Shown here one piece after another: positions 44,001 through 54,295 of a stretch of DNA of 64,000 nucleotides. The translations under genes were made by a program, and so were the position numbers. The stretch comes from Chara braunii (lineage: Eukaryota; Streptophyta; Charophyceae; Charales; Characeae), in assembly GCA_003427395.1 (NCBI GenBank), contig BFEA01000548.1, positions 433,737-497,736 of the forward strand, written 5' to 3'. How positions within the stretch are numbered: position 1 is the stretch's first letter; the number at the start of each line of letters is the position of its first letter. Under the pieces are notes generated by a model, which was not told the origin of the DNA, did no database searches, and saw nothing but the letters and a program-made list of their open reading frames with translations.

Positions 44001-44565
44001 CGCACGAGCATTGACCTTCTTCTTGTCCCCCCTTTCTCCACTCGTGTCACTCGTAACCTCCTAATCCTTTCTCTTCTGTCGCCATCCAAGAAGGTTGTAG
44101 CAGCGAATCTCTCTCTCTCCGTCACACGTGTCCCCTCTCTTCCTAGCTTCCCACGCGTGGGAGTCAAAGTTGGCGTCAACCCCCTTTTCTCTACCTCTCT
44201 CTCTCTCTCAGTTGTCACCACTTGTATTCCTCTCTCTCTCTTTCTCGTAACCGCTCGCGCCCTCTGGTCCTCTGCTCTCTCTCTCTCTAGTCTCTCTCCG
44301 CGCGTTGACCTCCGAGACCCTTCTCCTTCGTTCTCGCACGCGACCCTCACGGGCGTCTCTCTCTCTCGTCTCCTGCTCTATAGCATTCGTCCGTGTCCCT
44401 TCTCCTAGCAGATTTGGTCCTCTCCAACCGCTGCGCGGCCTCAGTCCCCTTTTTTGAGTCGAGTCGGTCTCAGGGTCTTCTCTGTCGTGAGCTGACCTCG
44501 GACCCGCCCTCCACAGGCTCAGAGGGCGGATGGTCCCGCCGCCACTGGTCCAATTCGTGCCAGGA
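41002..44565. other. No recognisable gene inside insertion X
   Basis: Mixed DNA with a T run at 41065-41081 and CT-rich blocks (42990-43025, 44100-44300). These give low-complexity frames on both strands (Ser/Leu on plus, Arg/Glu on minus) that I do not accept as genes. Confidence 0.5.
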
Positions 44566-44883
44566 CTAGGTCGCGGCCCCTAGGTCGCTAGCGTCGCTCT
44601 CCGCTTCTGTATCACTATCGAGATGTTGCTGCTCGCGTTCTGCAGTGTCCGTGGATGCCTCCTCTTCCAGGTAAGTAATCTTCACCTTGATCTCATCCGT
44701 GACCCCGTCTCGCCTGCACCTTCTCTCAGTGCGGTCCTTAGCCTCCGTAATTGCCATCTGCAGACTTGGGTCTGCCCTCATCTCCTCCTCTTTTCCCCCT
44801 TCTACGTTTATCCTCAGCTTCACCTCCCGCCTGCCGTAGATGTAGTCCAACATGACTGTCACTGTAGGCCCATCTCCCGACAT
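44566..44883 (-). CDS. Unidentified acidic protein, 105 codons
   Basis: From ATG at 44883: MSGDGPTVTVMLDYIYGRRE, VKLRINVEGGKEEEMRADPS, then a Lys/Glu region and a Ser/Asp/Glu-rich tail (SDTEAESDASDLGAAT) before TAG. Composition is plausible for a small protein or an N-terminal Gag-like piece, but no conserved motif is visible. It is inside insertion X, on the same strand as the spliced gene. It may be chance coding. Confidence 0.3.
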   Translation of the reverse strand: MSGDGPTVTVMLDYIYGRREVKLRINVEGGKEEEMRADPSLQMAITEAKDRTERRCRRDGVTDEIKVKITYLEEEASTDTAEREQQHLDSDTEAESDASDLGAAT

Positions 44884-46202
44884 CCGCTCCCATCTCTAGA
44901 GGGCCTGGATGCATCTCGACTTATATCCGTATAGCCCACTCTACGTACCATAGTGGACCCTCTGCAGACTACTCGTCCCTTCTGATCTCAGAGTAATTTC
45001 GATTAAACGCTCAGAGCACAAACGGAAGCAAACCGACGATCTCTCGCACACTCACTACTCCGCCTAGCCTTCTCCCCTCGACTCGCCAGTATCTGGCATA
45101 GCGAGATCACTCATGCCTAAGTGTCCGAAGCTAGTCCCACTTCTTATAGGATCACTGCTTATTGCGATCCCCGTGCTCTGAACGAGGGATTCAAGTAGAC
45201 TTTTCCAAAATTTCGACCTTCTAAAATTATGAAATTCATAAACTAATAAAATAAAACAAAACAAAAAGAGGAGAAACAAGGGGCAGTATACCAACAGGCG
45301 AAAGCCTGCCCTTGCGTGATGCGACTGCAGATCTTACACGGCAGTCCCATAACAAGGCACCAACAAACGTCTCCCTCCCTTCAAAATTGCGCTACTTGCC
45401 TACCCTTTAGTGGGTACCTGCTTTCGATGGCAAGTAGGGGGCCTATGACCTCCCACGGGGGGTGATAAGCCTCCTACCAAGGCGACTGCGGGTTGCCCCC
45501 CCCCTTTTTTGAGGTCCTATCGCGCCGGCGCTCAGTCGACCAGTTCAGCTACAGAACGATACACAATGGGTCAGTCCAATCTAAGCCATCAGACGGCAAC
45601 CACAGTTCGAAATTGGACCGCTGGCCCCGCGAAGTGACAGGTACAAAAATATTTTTTTTGTCGAAAGCTTAATAATAGTAATAGTAATAACAATAACAAT
45701 AATAGTAATAGAAATAGTATAACGCCACTGCCTTGAAGCCGCTAGATTTTCCCAAACTAAAGCGGAGGTTCTTTTTCTTTCTTGATTTCTTCTCTGCTCA
45801 ATAGTGACAGCGAAGCCACGTGCACCTAACCCAAAGCTTTTAGCAAAGGGGGTGCCTGACGCGTGGCTTGAGTAAACTGAGCTCCTACCCAGACAAGACC
45901 CAATCCCAATGGTCGGTTCAGCTGCTGGGCGGCTTGCAGTAAGGTAGGGTGTCAAGGTCACCCGGTCCCGTCGAAAGGCCTAGTAACAGGTCCAGTCAAT
46001 ACCACACGACCCACCTGACTGACACCAGTTCTGCAGCAGAGCGCCGCCCTAGGCACACTCGGCTCATTGCAGATGCCGGTAAGCAGTGCCCCACGAAGAT
46101 CCATGCAGCAGTCGGTTCCCCGAGTTAGTAACAGGCAAATAGCGGTCCACGCAAGTGTAAGGTACTTAGCGGAGGGCCGGGACACCGCGCCCTCCGACAA
46201 CA
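44884..46202. other. Insertion X right part, no recognisable gene
   Basis: It includes an AATAGTAATA-type microsatellite (45671-45720) and GC-richer DNA up to the edge. No motif supports a coding call. Confidence 0.5.
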
Positions 46203-46208
46203 GTCACT

Positions 46209-47940
46209 AGCATGATCGGTCGATGGATGTATTACATCGACCAGTTTGACTTTGAGCCGTGCCACATTCCCGGTCCCGCCAATCGAGCAGCGGACACCCT
46301 CTCAGGACGGCCCGATCTTTGTGCCCTCGTGACTACGACGTTCCAACTCGACGACGATCTGCAGCAGCATTTCGTCAAAGGCTACAAGTCCGATCCGACT
46401 TACTCTACGCTTTATGCAGAGCTCTCATCGGATCACCCGCCGGCTGGTCATTATCGTATCTTCGACGGGTTCCTACTCCTCCACAAGAGAGGAAAGGACT
46501 TGTTAGTGGTGCCCCAAGATCGCATCTTACGGGCTTGTCTTCTCGGTGAATTCCACAACGCACGACTATCGGCACACCTTGGCGTGACCCGCACATTGGC
46601 CCGCCTCCGCCAGCGTTTTCACTGGTCGAACGTTCTTCACGACGTCACAAGGTATATTGAGTCCTGCGCAGTTTGCCATCGTAACAAAGGTGTCCCTTAT
46701 GGCAAACTGAAACTGATGCCGATTCCTCGGGCACCTCGCCTCTCCATTGCTATGGATGTTACAGGGCAGTTCGCCGATTCCTCGGGCACCTCGCCTCTCC
46801 ATTGTATGGATGTTACAGGCCCGTTCCCCCGTGATCGCCTCGGTCATGACGACATCCCCACGGTCGTTGACCATTTGAGCAAGTATGCTCGTTTTCTCCC
46901 ATGCAAGTATCGTGCTACAGCTCCCGAGCTTGCCCGACTCTTGCACACCGGCTGGATAACATGCCACGGTGTTCTGGAGGATATTGTGAGCGACAGAGGC
47001 ACTCGCTTCATATCCGCCTTCTGGACTTCCCTCGTGACGGAGTCCGGTTCGACTATGAAGCTGAGTTTCGCACGGCACCCGCAGACGGATGGACACTCGG
47101 AACGAGCGCATCAAACCGCTTAAATGATGTTACGTACACTCATCCGTCTCGACCAGAAAGATTGGGTTGACCGGCTTCCCGACATCGAGTTCGCCTATAA
47201 CACTTCGGTGCACCAGGCGATAAGTATCACTCCATTTGAGTTGCATCACGGTGGAGAGAAAGCCCGAGTCTTTGCCGATCTTCTTCTACCACGGGCCGTC
47301 GACATAGACGTAGCTTGCTCTCTCACTTCCGTTCGGAAGTATCGGGACTTTCTGATCAAAGCCCGCGCAAACATGCAAAAGGCTCAAATCCGCATGCAGC
47401 AGGAAGCTAACCGACGTCGACTCCCATGTCCTTTCCGCGAGGGAGACCTTGTTTGGGTCCTCGTTGAGGAATTCGCGCTCGAGCAGGACGTCTCGCGCAA
47501 ATTCCTCCCAAAATGGTTTGGACCATGGGGTAGTTTCTGCAGCCGGCGACGACCCTGCAGGTCCTTCCTTTGCGATTGCCATCCCAGCGCACCTCCGTGT
47601 GCACCCGGTCTTCCATGCGTCGAAGCTGGCCGTCTACACGCCACCTTCCGAGGATGAGTTTCTGGGCCAACAATCACAAGATCCGCCCTCTGTGGACGGG
47701 CACCAGGAAGTCGACCGTGTCATTAGGCACCGCAAGTTTGGCAACAAGCAAAGGCAATACGAAGTCACGTTCAAGCAATGTGCCCCGGATGACACTCGTT
47801 GGATCCACCGCGCAGACTTACAAGCATCTGCACCACTCATCTTCTCCGAGTACGAGAACCGGCGACTCACCAAGGACAAAGCTCGTCCCACCCGACCCAC
47901 CCAGGTATCGGACAGACAACTTCACCCTCGCAGGTAGGTC
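46209..47940 (+). pseudogene. Element II RNase H end, integrase and chromodomain
   Basis: GRWMYYIDQFDFEPCHIPGP finishes RNase H. The zinc-binding domain is HNARLSAHLGVTRTLARLRQ with SCAVCHRNKG. The core has MDVTG (first Asp, present twice through a 55-bp duplication), DIVSDRGTRF (second Asp) and HPQTDGHSERAHQT (Glu). A TAA follows, then MMLRTLIRLDQKDWVDRLPD, AYNTSVHQAISITPFELHHG and the KWFGPW block, where the frame shifts. The chromodomain reads DGHQEVDRVIRHRKFGNKQR then QYEVTFKQCAPDDTRWIHRA. The last codons end in TAG just before the polypurine tract. Confidence 0.9.
46718..46827 (+). repeat. 55-bp tandem duplication in the integrase catalytic core
   Basis: GCCGATTCCTCGGGCACCTC occurs at 46718 and again at 46773. 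The second unit lacks one C (CATTGTATGG versus CATTGCTATGG), so total added length is a multiple of three and the frame stays open. Confidence 0.92.
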
Positions 47941-47948
47941 GGTCTTTT

Positions 47949-47959
47949 AAGGGGGGGAG
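47949..47959 (+). other. Element II polypurine tract
   Basis: AAGGGGGGGAG ends two bases before the 3' LTR TGTTACATTC. Confidence 0.85.
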
Positions 47960-47961
47960 TG

Positions 47962-48126
47962 TGTTACATTCTGCGATTCCACACGGGCCTTCACAGGCCC
48001 GACATACCGGTTCAGGGAGTACCCAGGCCTTTTTCTCCTGGTAGGCCCTGTTAGGCCACCGGCTGGCGCCACAACACCCACAAACGACATGACCATTTGG
48101 GTTTGGCGGCGCTTTTAAGGCTGACG
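47962..48126 (+). repeat. Element II 3' LTR, left part
   Basis: It matches 24537 onward (TGTTACATTCTGCGATTCCA) with a roughly 25-base internal difference, and is cut at 48126 by element IV. The LTR continues at 62665. Confidence 0.92.
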
Positions 48127-49203
48127 TGTTATGAACTTGGTTGTCTAACGATTTTTACCGCCACTCGCACACAGACAATCTCATACACGTCCATACATGC
48201 ATAAGAGAAGGGGGAGAGGAGACAGAGTCCACACTGCACACAGATCAGAGTAGGCAGCGGAATACAACTATGCACAAATGGGAAGAAGACACACAATGTT
48301 TCTCTCTCTCTGACACACTCCCAACAGCCAATCACAAGTAGAACGGGCGAGGATAACAATTGAAATCACACTGATGATGAGCCAACTCAAACAATTATCG
48401 TAACAGAGTTTGTTCCAGTATCTCGCCACTCTCCGAACTCACACCCCACCCTCTATCCTACACCCAGCTAGTAGCACCACATCAGAATGGCCTCCCAGAG
48501 GCCAGCGCCAACCACCCTGATGAAGAACATGTCCTGCGATGAAGTCCTCAGTGCCGATGGACAACTCTGACGAAGGAACAGGCAGCTATGGCTGCCACCA
48601 TCCACGAACACACACTGTAGAGCCTCGATGTAGCTCGACAATACGCAGATACCCCCAGGGGTAGATGCGCTGAGGATGCCCCAGCTATGGCAGACTTAGA
48701 CTGGGCCGGCTATGGCTGTTGTCAACGACGAGTCTCAGGATGCGCCTGTAGACCATCACCGCCACCAACTTGCTTGGCCTCTCCAACGCTGCTTCGCGAG
48801 AAATGAATTGCCAAAAGTCCTGAACCGATGGGCCTAACCTACCTATAGACTACGCTAGACCTAGACCGGACTGACTGATCGACCGGTACCGTTGCTGTTT
48901 CGGCCTCTCGGCCTCTACCGGACCCGGCTATAGGCTATAGGACCGTCTATCAACATAGGCCACTTAGGGCCTGTTTGTCCTAAGGGTAGCCCGGGCCTGC
49001 TATACGCAGTTAGGGAAGCTGTAGGAATTCGGGTTAGTACTGGGCCTATATTTTCCCAGATTTGCAGATATGTCCCTCACAAATTTCCCTACAGGCAGTT
49101 CTCTCGGTTAGCCCTCAGCCAAACAAAATTACGAATCTAACCCTACTGGTTAGTGTACAGCCTCGCAGTCAATCTCGGGAGTAGAAATCAGCAAGTCATT
49201 GCA
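48127..49203 (-). repeat. Element IV 3' LTR
   Basis: 1077 bp, alignable over its length to 61608-62664 with substitutions of several percent and one 20-bp indel near 48343-48362. Confidence 0.93.
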
Positions 49204-49269
49204 GGCTTACCCTCCCCGGGAGCGAGGACCTCCAAGCTAGGGGTGCAGGCGAGGTGAACGGCGAGGAAG

Positions 49270-49500
49270 GTTGCCCTTCTTAGCCGCTTCATCTCGCAAG
49301 ACAATAGACTTTGCTGTCTTGAGAAGTTCCCTTCTGTAGAACCATCTGCTCTCAGAAGGAGGCTGGAATGCGAACCTCATAAGATATTGTCAATCGGGGT
49401 CTGTGCCCCACTCATCCTCAATTCGGTCAATGTCATATCCCTTACCAGGGATTGGCAGACCAAACTGAGGGGGCCCGTCTGGGAATGCATCAACTAGAGT
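49270..49500 (-). pseudogene. Element IV chromodomain, interrupted by a stop
   Basis: The minus strand reads GYDIDRIEDEWGTDPD, TGA, then QYLMRFAFQPPSESRWFYRR and ELLKTAKSIV in the same frame. The aromatic and W-F-Y-R-R-E-L pattern fits the chromodomain that follows integrases in this group. It is in a different frame from the integrase that precedes it. Confidence 0.7.
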
Positions 49501-51373
49501 GAAAGGCAGTGAAAGCCAGCATCTTGGATGCATGAAAGACCGGGTAGGTGCGTAGATGCAGCGGGACGTCGATGACATACGACGGACCGAAGGGATCAGC
49601 GCCCACTGTATCTAGGACCTGCCATGGACCCAGGTAACGTGGCAACAACTTGGGGGAGATATCCTCCTCCCTCGACAACTCAGAGCTGGCCACCCAACCA
49701 TGGTCACCATTGCGGATGGGGGAAGGCCGCCTGTGGTGATTAGCTTGTTCAATCGTAGTCTTTTGGGCTTTGAACAAGTTCGCGCGGGCTCTTTCCACAT
49801 CTAAACGATAACGCTTGGTGAACTCTGCTGTGCCTGGTGTCAGATCAGGCTTAGCCATATCGATGATATCATCGAGAGGCTGTCGTGGTTCACGTCCCCA
49901 GTGTAACCGGTAGGGACTGAACCCTGTCGAGGAGTGGACAAACATGTTATACATGAGTTGTGCCCTCGCTAAGTGAAGATCCCAGTCCTGTTGATCTGGA
50001 GAGATGACATGACGCAACAGCTGGAATAAGATTTGGTTCATCACTTCAACCAACCCATTGGCTTCAGGATGGTGCCCATAAGTCATGTCCAGTCGTGAGT
50101 GCAGATAGTCCTTACAATAGGACTGCCACTCATCGCTGCAAAATCTGGGGTCTCGATCACTGACAATAGAAGTGGGCGGTCCATGGTGAGTGACCCACCT
50201 CTCAGAGAAGGTTGCTCTCACAACCGGTACCCTAGCTACCTCTGGCAAGGGGATGAACTCTGCGTATTTGGAGAACCTGTCCACGCAGACCATAACCTGA
50301 CGCATGCCACGAGGGGTGGTCTTGCCTAAATCTGTGAAGTCTATCGACACAGATTCAGCAGGGCCATCAGGTATGGGTAAGCGTTTGAGCAGTCCCAAAG
50401 GAGGTTTACGCTGGACCTTGTTCCTTTGGCAAAGCTCACAGGTGTCCACATAACGCAACATATCACTCTGCATCTCCTTCCAGAAGAAGCGCTGCGACAA
50501 GGCTGCATAAGACTTTAGGAATCGGAAATGTCCATGGGCATCGTGACACTCTGACATCAGCAATGTCCCGAGCCGCTGGTCCTGGGGAATGCACAAACGC
50601 TCCTCACCTCTGCTGCAAGTATACACCAGGTCTGAACTCAGAGCATAGCCTGGTTCAGAGTTAGGATCTGCGTGCAGATTCCTGACAATGGGTCCGAAAG
50701 TCTCGTCCTGAGGCAGTAGACGAGCAATGGTCGGACGGGTCTCCTCCCCAAAGGAGTGAGTAGAGGAGATCAACGCAAAAGAGTCAGGCCTACGAGAGAT
50801 GGCATCTGCTACCTTGTTGTAGCAGCCCTTCTTATGTTTCAGTTCAAAGTCAAACATGTCTATGAACTGAATGTACCGTGCCAGTTTGTCATTTAACTCT
50901 CCCTGGGACTTCATCCACTGCAGGGTGGAGTGATCTGAAAAGATCTTGAAATGCCTTCCCAGGAGAAAGTGCTTCAAATGTTTCAGGGCAAAGACAAGAG
51001 CATATAGCTCTTTCTCGTAGGTAGAGTCCTGGAGCTTTTGGGTCTTGATCTTCTTACTCATGAACTCTACTGGCCGTGGACCATTCCCATCATCCTGCTG
51101 AAGAACTGCCCCAATGCCATACTGACTGGCGTCAGTGGTCAGGATGAATGGCAAAGTGGGGTCAGGTAACTTCATTACAGGCGCACGAGTCAAGGCCTTC
51201 TTGAGTCGTGTGAAGGCCAACTTACAGTGGAGGGACCAAAGAAAGGGAGTGTCCTTCTTTGTTAGGTTAGTCAGGGGTGCAACCACTGCAGAAAAGTTCC
51301 TGACAAACTTTCTGTAGTAGGAGGCTAACCCCATGAAGGACCGGACACCCTCACTATCTGAGGCTAAGGCCAC
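49490..51373 (-). CDS. Element IV RT connection, RNase H and integrase (uninterrupted)
   Basis: 627 codons without a stop. RNase H: FILTTDASQYGIGAVLQQDD, STYEKELYALVFALKHLKHF, FKIFSDHSTLQWMKSQ, CYNKVADAISRRPDSF. Integrase zinc-binding: ECHDAHGHFRFLKSYAALSQ and VDTCELCQRNKV, with all HHCC ligands. Core: ESVSIDFTDLGKTTP (Asp), TSIVSDRDPRFCSDEWQSY (Asp), HHPEANGLVEVMNQILFQLL (Glu). The C-terminal block reads PSYVIDVPLHLRTYPVFHAS. This is the longest intact coding stretch in the window. It is split from the RT by a frame change near 51370. Confidence 0.93.
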   Translation of the reverse strand: MALASDSEGVRSFMGLASYYRKFVRNFSAVVAPLTNLTKKDTPFLWSLHCKLAFTRLKKALTRAPVMKLPDPTLPFILTTDASQYGIGAVLQQDDGNGPRPVEFMSKKIKTQKLQDSTYEKELYALVFALKHLKHFLLGRHFKIFSDHSTLQWMKSQGELNDKLARYIQFIDMFDFELKHKKGCYNKVADAISRRPDSFALISSTHSFGEETRPTIARLLPQDETFGPIVRNLHADPNSEPGYALSSDLVYTCSRGEERLCIPQDQRLGTLLMSECHDAHGHFRFLKSYAALSQRFFWKEMQSDMLRYVDTCELCQRNKVQRKPPLGLLKRLPIPDGPAESVSIDFTDLGKTTPRGMRQVMVCVDRFSKYAEFIPLPEVARVPVVRATFSERWVTHHGPPTSIVSDRDPRFCSDEWQSYCKDYLHSRLDMTYGHHPEANGLVEVMNQILFQLLRHVISPDQQDWDLHLARAQLMYNMFVHSSTGFSPYRLHWGREPRQPLDDIIDMAKPDLTPGTAEFTKRYRLDVERARANLFKAQKTTIEQANHHRRPSPIRNGDHGWVASSELSREEDISPKLLPRYLGPWQVLDTVGADPFGPSYVIDVPLHLRTYPVFHASKMLAFTAFHSS

Positions 51374-52605
51374 TCCTGAATAGCAGCAATCTTGGCTGCT
51401 TCAGGAGCCAGGCCATCTCCAGAGATTACATGACCCAGATAGATGACAGAGGGAACTCCAAAAGAGGACTTCTCTCTATTGATCTTGTACTGGCTGTCAC
51501 GTAACGACTGAAGAACGAGAGCCAAGTGCTTCGCATGTTCCCTGGCAGTCCGGCTGAATACCAGGATATCATCCACGTAGACAACCATGAACTTGTCAAG
51601 GTAAGGCCTGAAGATGCGGTGCATCTCTGTCTGGAAGGTGCCTGGGGCGTTGCAAAGTCCAAAGGGCATGACCAGGAACTCGTAAGTCCCATACCTGGTC
51701 TTGAAGGCTGTCTTGTAGACATCCTCCTCTGCCATCTCAATCTGGTGGTAGCCAGATTTGAGGTCGACTTTGTTGAACACTGTGCAGCCCTGCACCATGT
51801 CCTGGAGGTCATCGATCCTAGGAAGTGGCTCAGTACTCTTCCTAGTGATCTTATTGAGACCCCTGTAGTCAATGCACATTCGGAACTCGCCATTCCCTTT
51901 GGGCACAAAGAGAACAGGTGCACCGAATTCAGAAGTGTTGGGTCTGATCCAGCCCTTGCTGGTCAGGGTCTCAAGCTGCTTTCTGAGCTCCTCAAGCTCA
52001 GCAGGGGACATCCTGTAGATGCGGCCCTTGGGAGGGACCGCTCCAGGAAGCAGCTCGATGTGATGCTTGGTTGGCCGGTTGGGTAACCTAAAGGGTTCCT
52101 GCATGAGATCAGCATACCAATCTACCACCTGCTGTATCTTAGGAGGACAGGAAACAGGGGGAGCATCTGTTTGCTTGACCAGAGCAATAAACAGACGCTC
52201 ATGGTGGTACTGGCGTGAGAGAGCATGAAACTCCCTCGCTCTCAGGCAGTAGCAGGTCTTAGGGTGGTGATCAGCAGCAATCATGCATGGCTGATACACA
52301 CCCTGGCTGTCTGGTAGCTCAACTCTAGGGATGTGCCAGTCGATCCTCGGGTTGACTGCCCTCAACCACTGCATGGAGAACACCAAGTCAAAAAACAGCT
52401 CAGGGAAAATGTAAAAATTCATACTATGTCTGACTTTTCCAGCAGTATCGAAGTTCACAGGGATACCCTTGACCTTCTCCCTGATGTTGAGCACTATAGA
52501 GTCACCAATCCGCACCAGCAGCGGTTGCTGCAGCTGCTGAACTTTCATGCCCAGGTGCAACTTTTTAACTGCACCGGGAGACATGAAGTTCTGGTGGCCC
52601 CACAA
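51364..52605 (-). CDS. Element IV protease C-terminal half and reverse transcriptase
   Basis: It begins in the protease just after the active site (QNFMSPGAVKKLHLGMKV) and has FDLVFSMQWLRAVNPRIDWH as the second protease block. RT blocks follow: [97 protein letters not shown] and the active site FMVVYVDDILVFSR, then SVIYLGHVISGDGLAPEAAK. All catalytic residues are present and there is no internal stop. Confidence 0.93.
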   Translation of the reverse strand: MWGHQNFMSPGAVKKLHLGMKVQQLQQPLLVRIGDSIVLNIREKVKGIPVNFDTAGKVRHSMNFYIFPELFFDLVFSMQWLRAVNPRIDWHIPRVELPDSQGVYQPCMIAADHHPKTCYCLRAREFHALSRQYHHERLFIALVKQTDAPPVSCPPKIQQVVDWYADLMQEPFRLPNRPTKHHIELLPGAVPPKGRIYRMSPAELEELRKQLETLTSKGWIRPNTSEFGAPVLFVPKGNGEFRMCIDYRGLNKITRKSTEPLPRIDDLQDMVQGCTVFNKVDLKSGYHQIEMAEEDVYKTAFKTRYGTYEFLVMPFGLCNAPGTFQTEMHRIFRPYLDKFMVVYVDDILVFSRTAREHAKHLALVLQSLRDSQYKINREKSSFGVPSVIYLGHVISGDGLAPEAAKIAAIQEWP

Positions 52606-53833
52606 TCCAACAACCCCGTGATCCTGGTGCTGTTGATCAGTGGCCGAAGCATGATGAGATCAGTCTTGCTCTTCTTTTGTTCCTTCAGATGAAGGAAGAA
52701 GGCAGCAATAGACTGGAGCTCATCCTGCCCCGGGTCCTGATCCGGGTCAGGATCCTCATAGCAAAAGGATGCTGCCTGCGCAGTCCCCACACACACATCA
52801 TCACACGCAGTCTCAACTGGAACAGCTGCAGATTCACCTACCTGAGTAGAGGAAGGTGCAACACTGGGGGGAACTGCAGTCCAGTTTTTTGACTGACTAC
52901 GTGGGCCTGGCATGTAAGGGCCGTCCTTTAAAAAGTGTTGTCCCTCACACCTCAGGCAAACCCCTCTCGCCTTTCTTCTTCTCCAGACTCCCTCCTGGAT
53001 CTTGAGGTCATGCCAGGGGAGTATGGAGGGATTGAGAGGTTCATCTGGCATATGGACGTCTCTGGGCAGGTCTGGGCGATGGGAAGAGGAAGGCCGACGT
53101 CCCTTTTCCTTCCCCTTGGCACTGGTTGAGGCTGTGGTGGGAGAGAACTTCTTCTGCAGCTGCAGAGCTCCCAAAACAGCCTGAGTCACGACTGCTGCAA
53201 CATCTGTCTCAGCAGCAGATCCGGTCCCACCTGAAGGTGCATCAGGTTGGGAATCGGAATCTGATCCTGAGGCAGACCCCGCATGAGTGAAGGCTACCTT
53301 TCCCCTTCTGCCACCTATGGGGAAGGCACCTTTCCTCCTATCAGAGGATGGGGCCTGGACATGGAGCTTGGCCTCCATTTCCAGGGCTGCACGACCAAAG
53401 AACCTCCAATCCTTGTGCCCAACGCTGTATAATGCCACAACAAACTTCTCAGGCGCTACCCGGCAGAAGTTGGTCAACAAGTCATCAGAAGACATGACCA
53501 ACCCCGGGGTGGAGGTAAGCTGCTCGAATTCAGCAAACAAGGCCGACAGGGTGCCGCTGTACCGCTGTTGTCCCAGGCGAGCAATCCTGTCAGCAGCCTT
53601 GCAGGCCCGCTCTTTGTCTGCAAATCGGTCCTCCAGGGCCTGTAGAAGCTTGTCTACCCCAAGCCCAAAAGCCCAGTCCTCCATGGACTGCTGCAGACTA
53701 ATGGAGGTAGAGGTGACCCACTTCAGCGCAGGCTCTTCCAGCAGTCCCAGAACAGTCGCCATCTTGGTTTGTTCTGCACAGACAAAGCCCCTCAAGTAGG
53801 CTCTGGTCCCAGCAGCCCAGTCCCCAACATCGG
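52545..53833 (-). pseudogene. Element IV gag C-terminal part and protease active site
   Basis: It resumes the gag frame interrupted by element III (DVGDWAAGTRAYLRG, then KMATVLGLLEEPALKWVTST). A Pro/Ser-rich linker precedes CLRCEGQHFLKDG, where the last Cys of the CCHC knuckle is Gly and the spacing is one residue short. The frame continues into protease with RPLINSTRITGLLDCGATRT (D-C-G-A active site) and then shifts frame. Gag and protease are in one frame here, unlike elements II and III. Confidence 0.82.
53829..53833. other. Left target-site duplication of element III
   Basis: ATCGG precedes the LTR; the identical ATCGG follows at 59385-59389. With one copy removed, element IV gag reads through in frame (DDPKTDVGDWAAG). 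Confidence 0.95.
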
Positions 53834-54162
53834 TGTGGCATACTGAGCCACACGGGCCCCAGTTAGGGCCCGGTTCCAAGACAGGCAGGATTAGCCTAGG
53901 GGACACCGGTTCAGATGAGGCTCAAAAGGGCCTGGACCACGGCGGTTCAGGCAGGCCCAGGCCGAACGGCCACAAGGCCGGTACGGGTCCAGCCTAGGAC
54001 CTACCGGCAGCGGTTCGGAGGCTGCCGTAGTTTAGGCGCCAAACCAGTTTCGAAACTGGACCGTTGATCTAGATCAACGGTCCAGGCCAGTAGGTACCGA
54101 AAGGCAAGAGGCCGGCCCAGCACTACAAAAGGCTGGGTACCAGCCTCAGTAGGAAGGTTAGT
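53834..54162 (+). repeat. Element III 5' LTR, truncated
   Basis: It aligns base for base without indels to 58287-58615, then stops at GGTTAGT where the 3' LTR continues. Confidence 0.94.
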
Positions 54163-54295
54163 GATTACTGAGGACATGTTCAAGTTGCGACAGAAATGGG
54201 GATGTTGTTTGTGGTGCAACAACACCAAGCACATCACCAGTGCATGCCTCGACAAAGACAAAGAAAATGTCAAGCGTCCTGGCTCGGGAAACTGA
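54163..54295 (+). pseudogene. Element III gag remnant with zinc knuckle
   Basis: Only the gag tail remains: EDMFKLRQKWG then CLWCNNTKHITSAC, a complete C-x2-C-x4-H-x4-C knuckle, then a basic tail ending S-G-N-stop (TGA at 54293-54295). It closely matches the gag end of element II (EVFDLRQRYGYCLWCNS). No start codon or capsid region is left. Confidence 0.85.

Larger units (their letters stand above)
38912..46202. mobile_element. Insertion X: unclassified 7.3-kb insertion in element II RNase H
   Basis: Coding of element II stops at 38907 and resumes at 46203 with the expected residues, using element III as the uninterrupted comparison. GTCAC occurs at both edges (38907-38911 and 46203-46207), a possible 5-bp target duplication. 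The ends (ACTTTTTCTAGCC and CTCCGACAACA) show no convincing inverted repeats and no LTR pair. An AAATA-rich tract lies near the left edge. It carries an unidentified, apparently spliced minus-strand gene and another short minus-strand frame. No transposase or pol is recognised. Confidence 0.6.

Noticed and set aside
43856-44408. Frames of 140-165 codons on both strands
   Set aside because: The CT/GA-rich DNA gives Ser/Leu on one strand and Arg/Glu on the other, with no conserved motif.
44662-44675. Perfect splice donor CAGGTAAGT on the plus strand
   Set aside because: No plus-strand exon with coding character precedes it, and the minus-strand frame runs straight through.
45300-46200. Possible organelle-derived DNA at the right of insertion X
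   Set aside because: The texture looked organelle-like to me, but I could not identify any gene in any frame, so no call is made.
38906-46202. Insertion X as an LTR retrotransposon with TGTCAC...CAACA ends
   Set aside because: No second LTR copy, no gag or pol, and the flanking five bases do not match if those ends are used.
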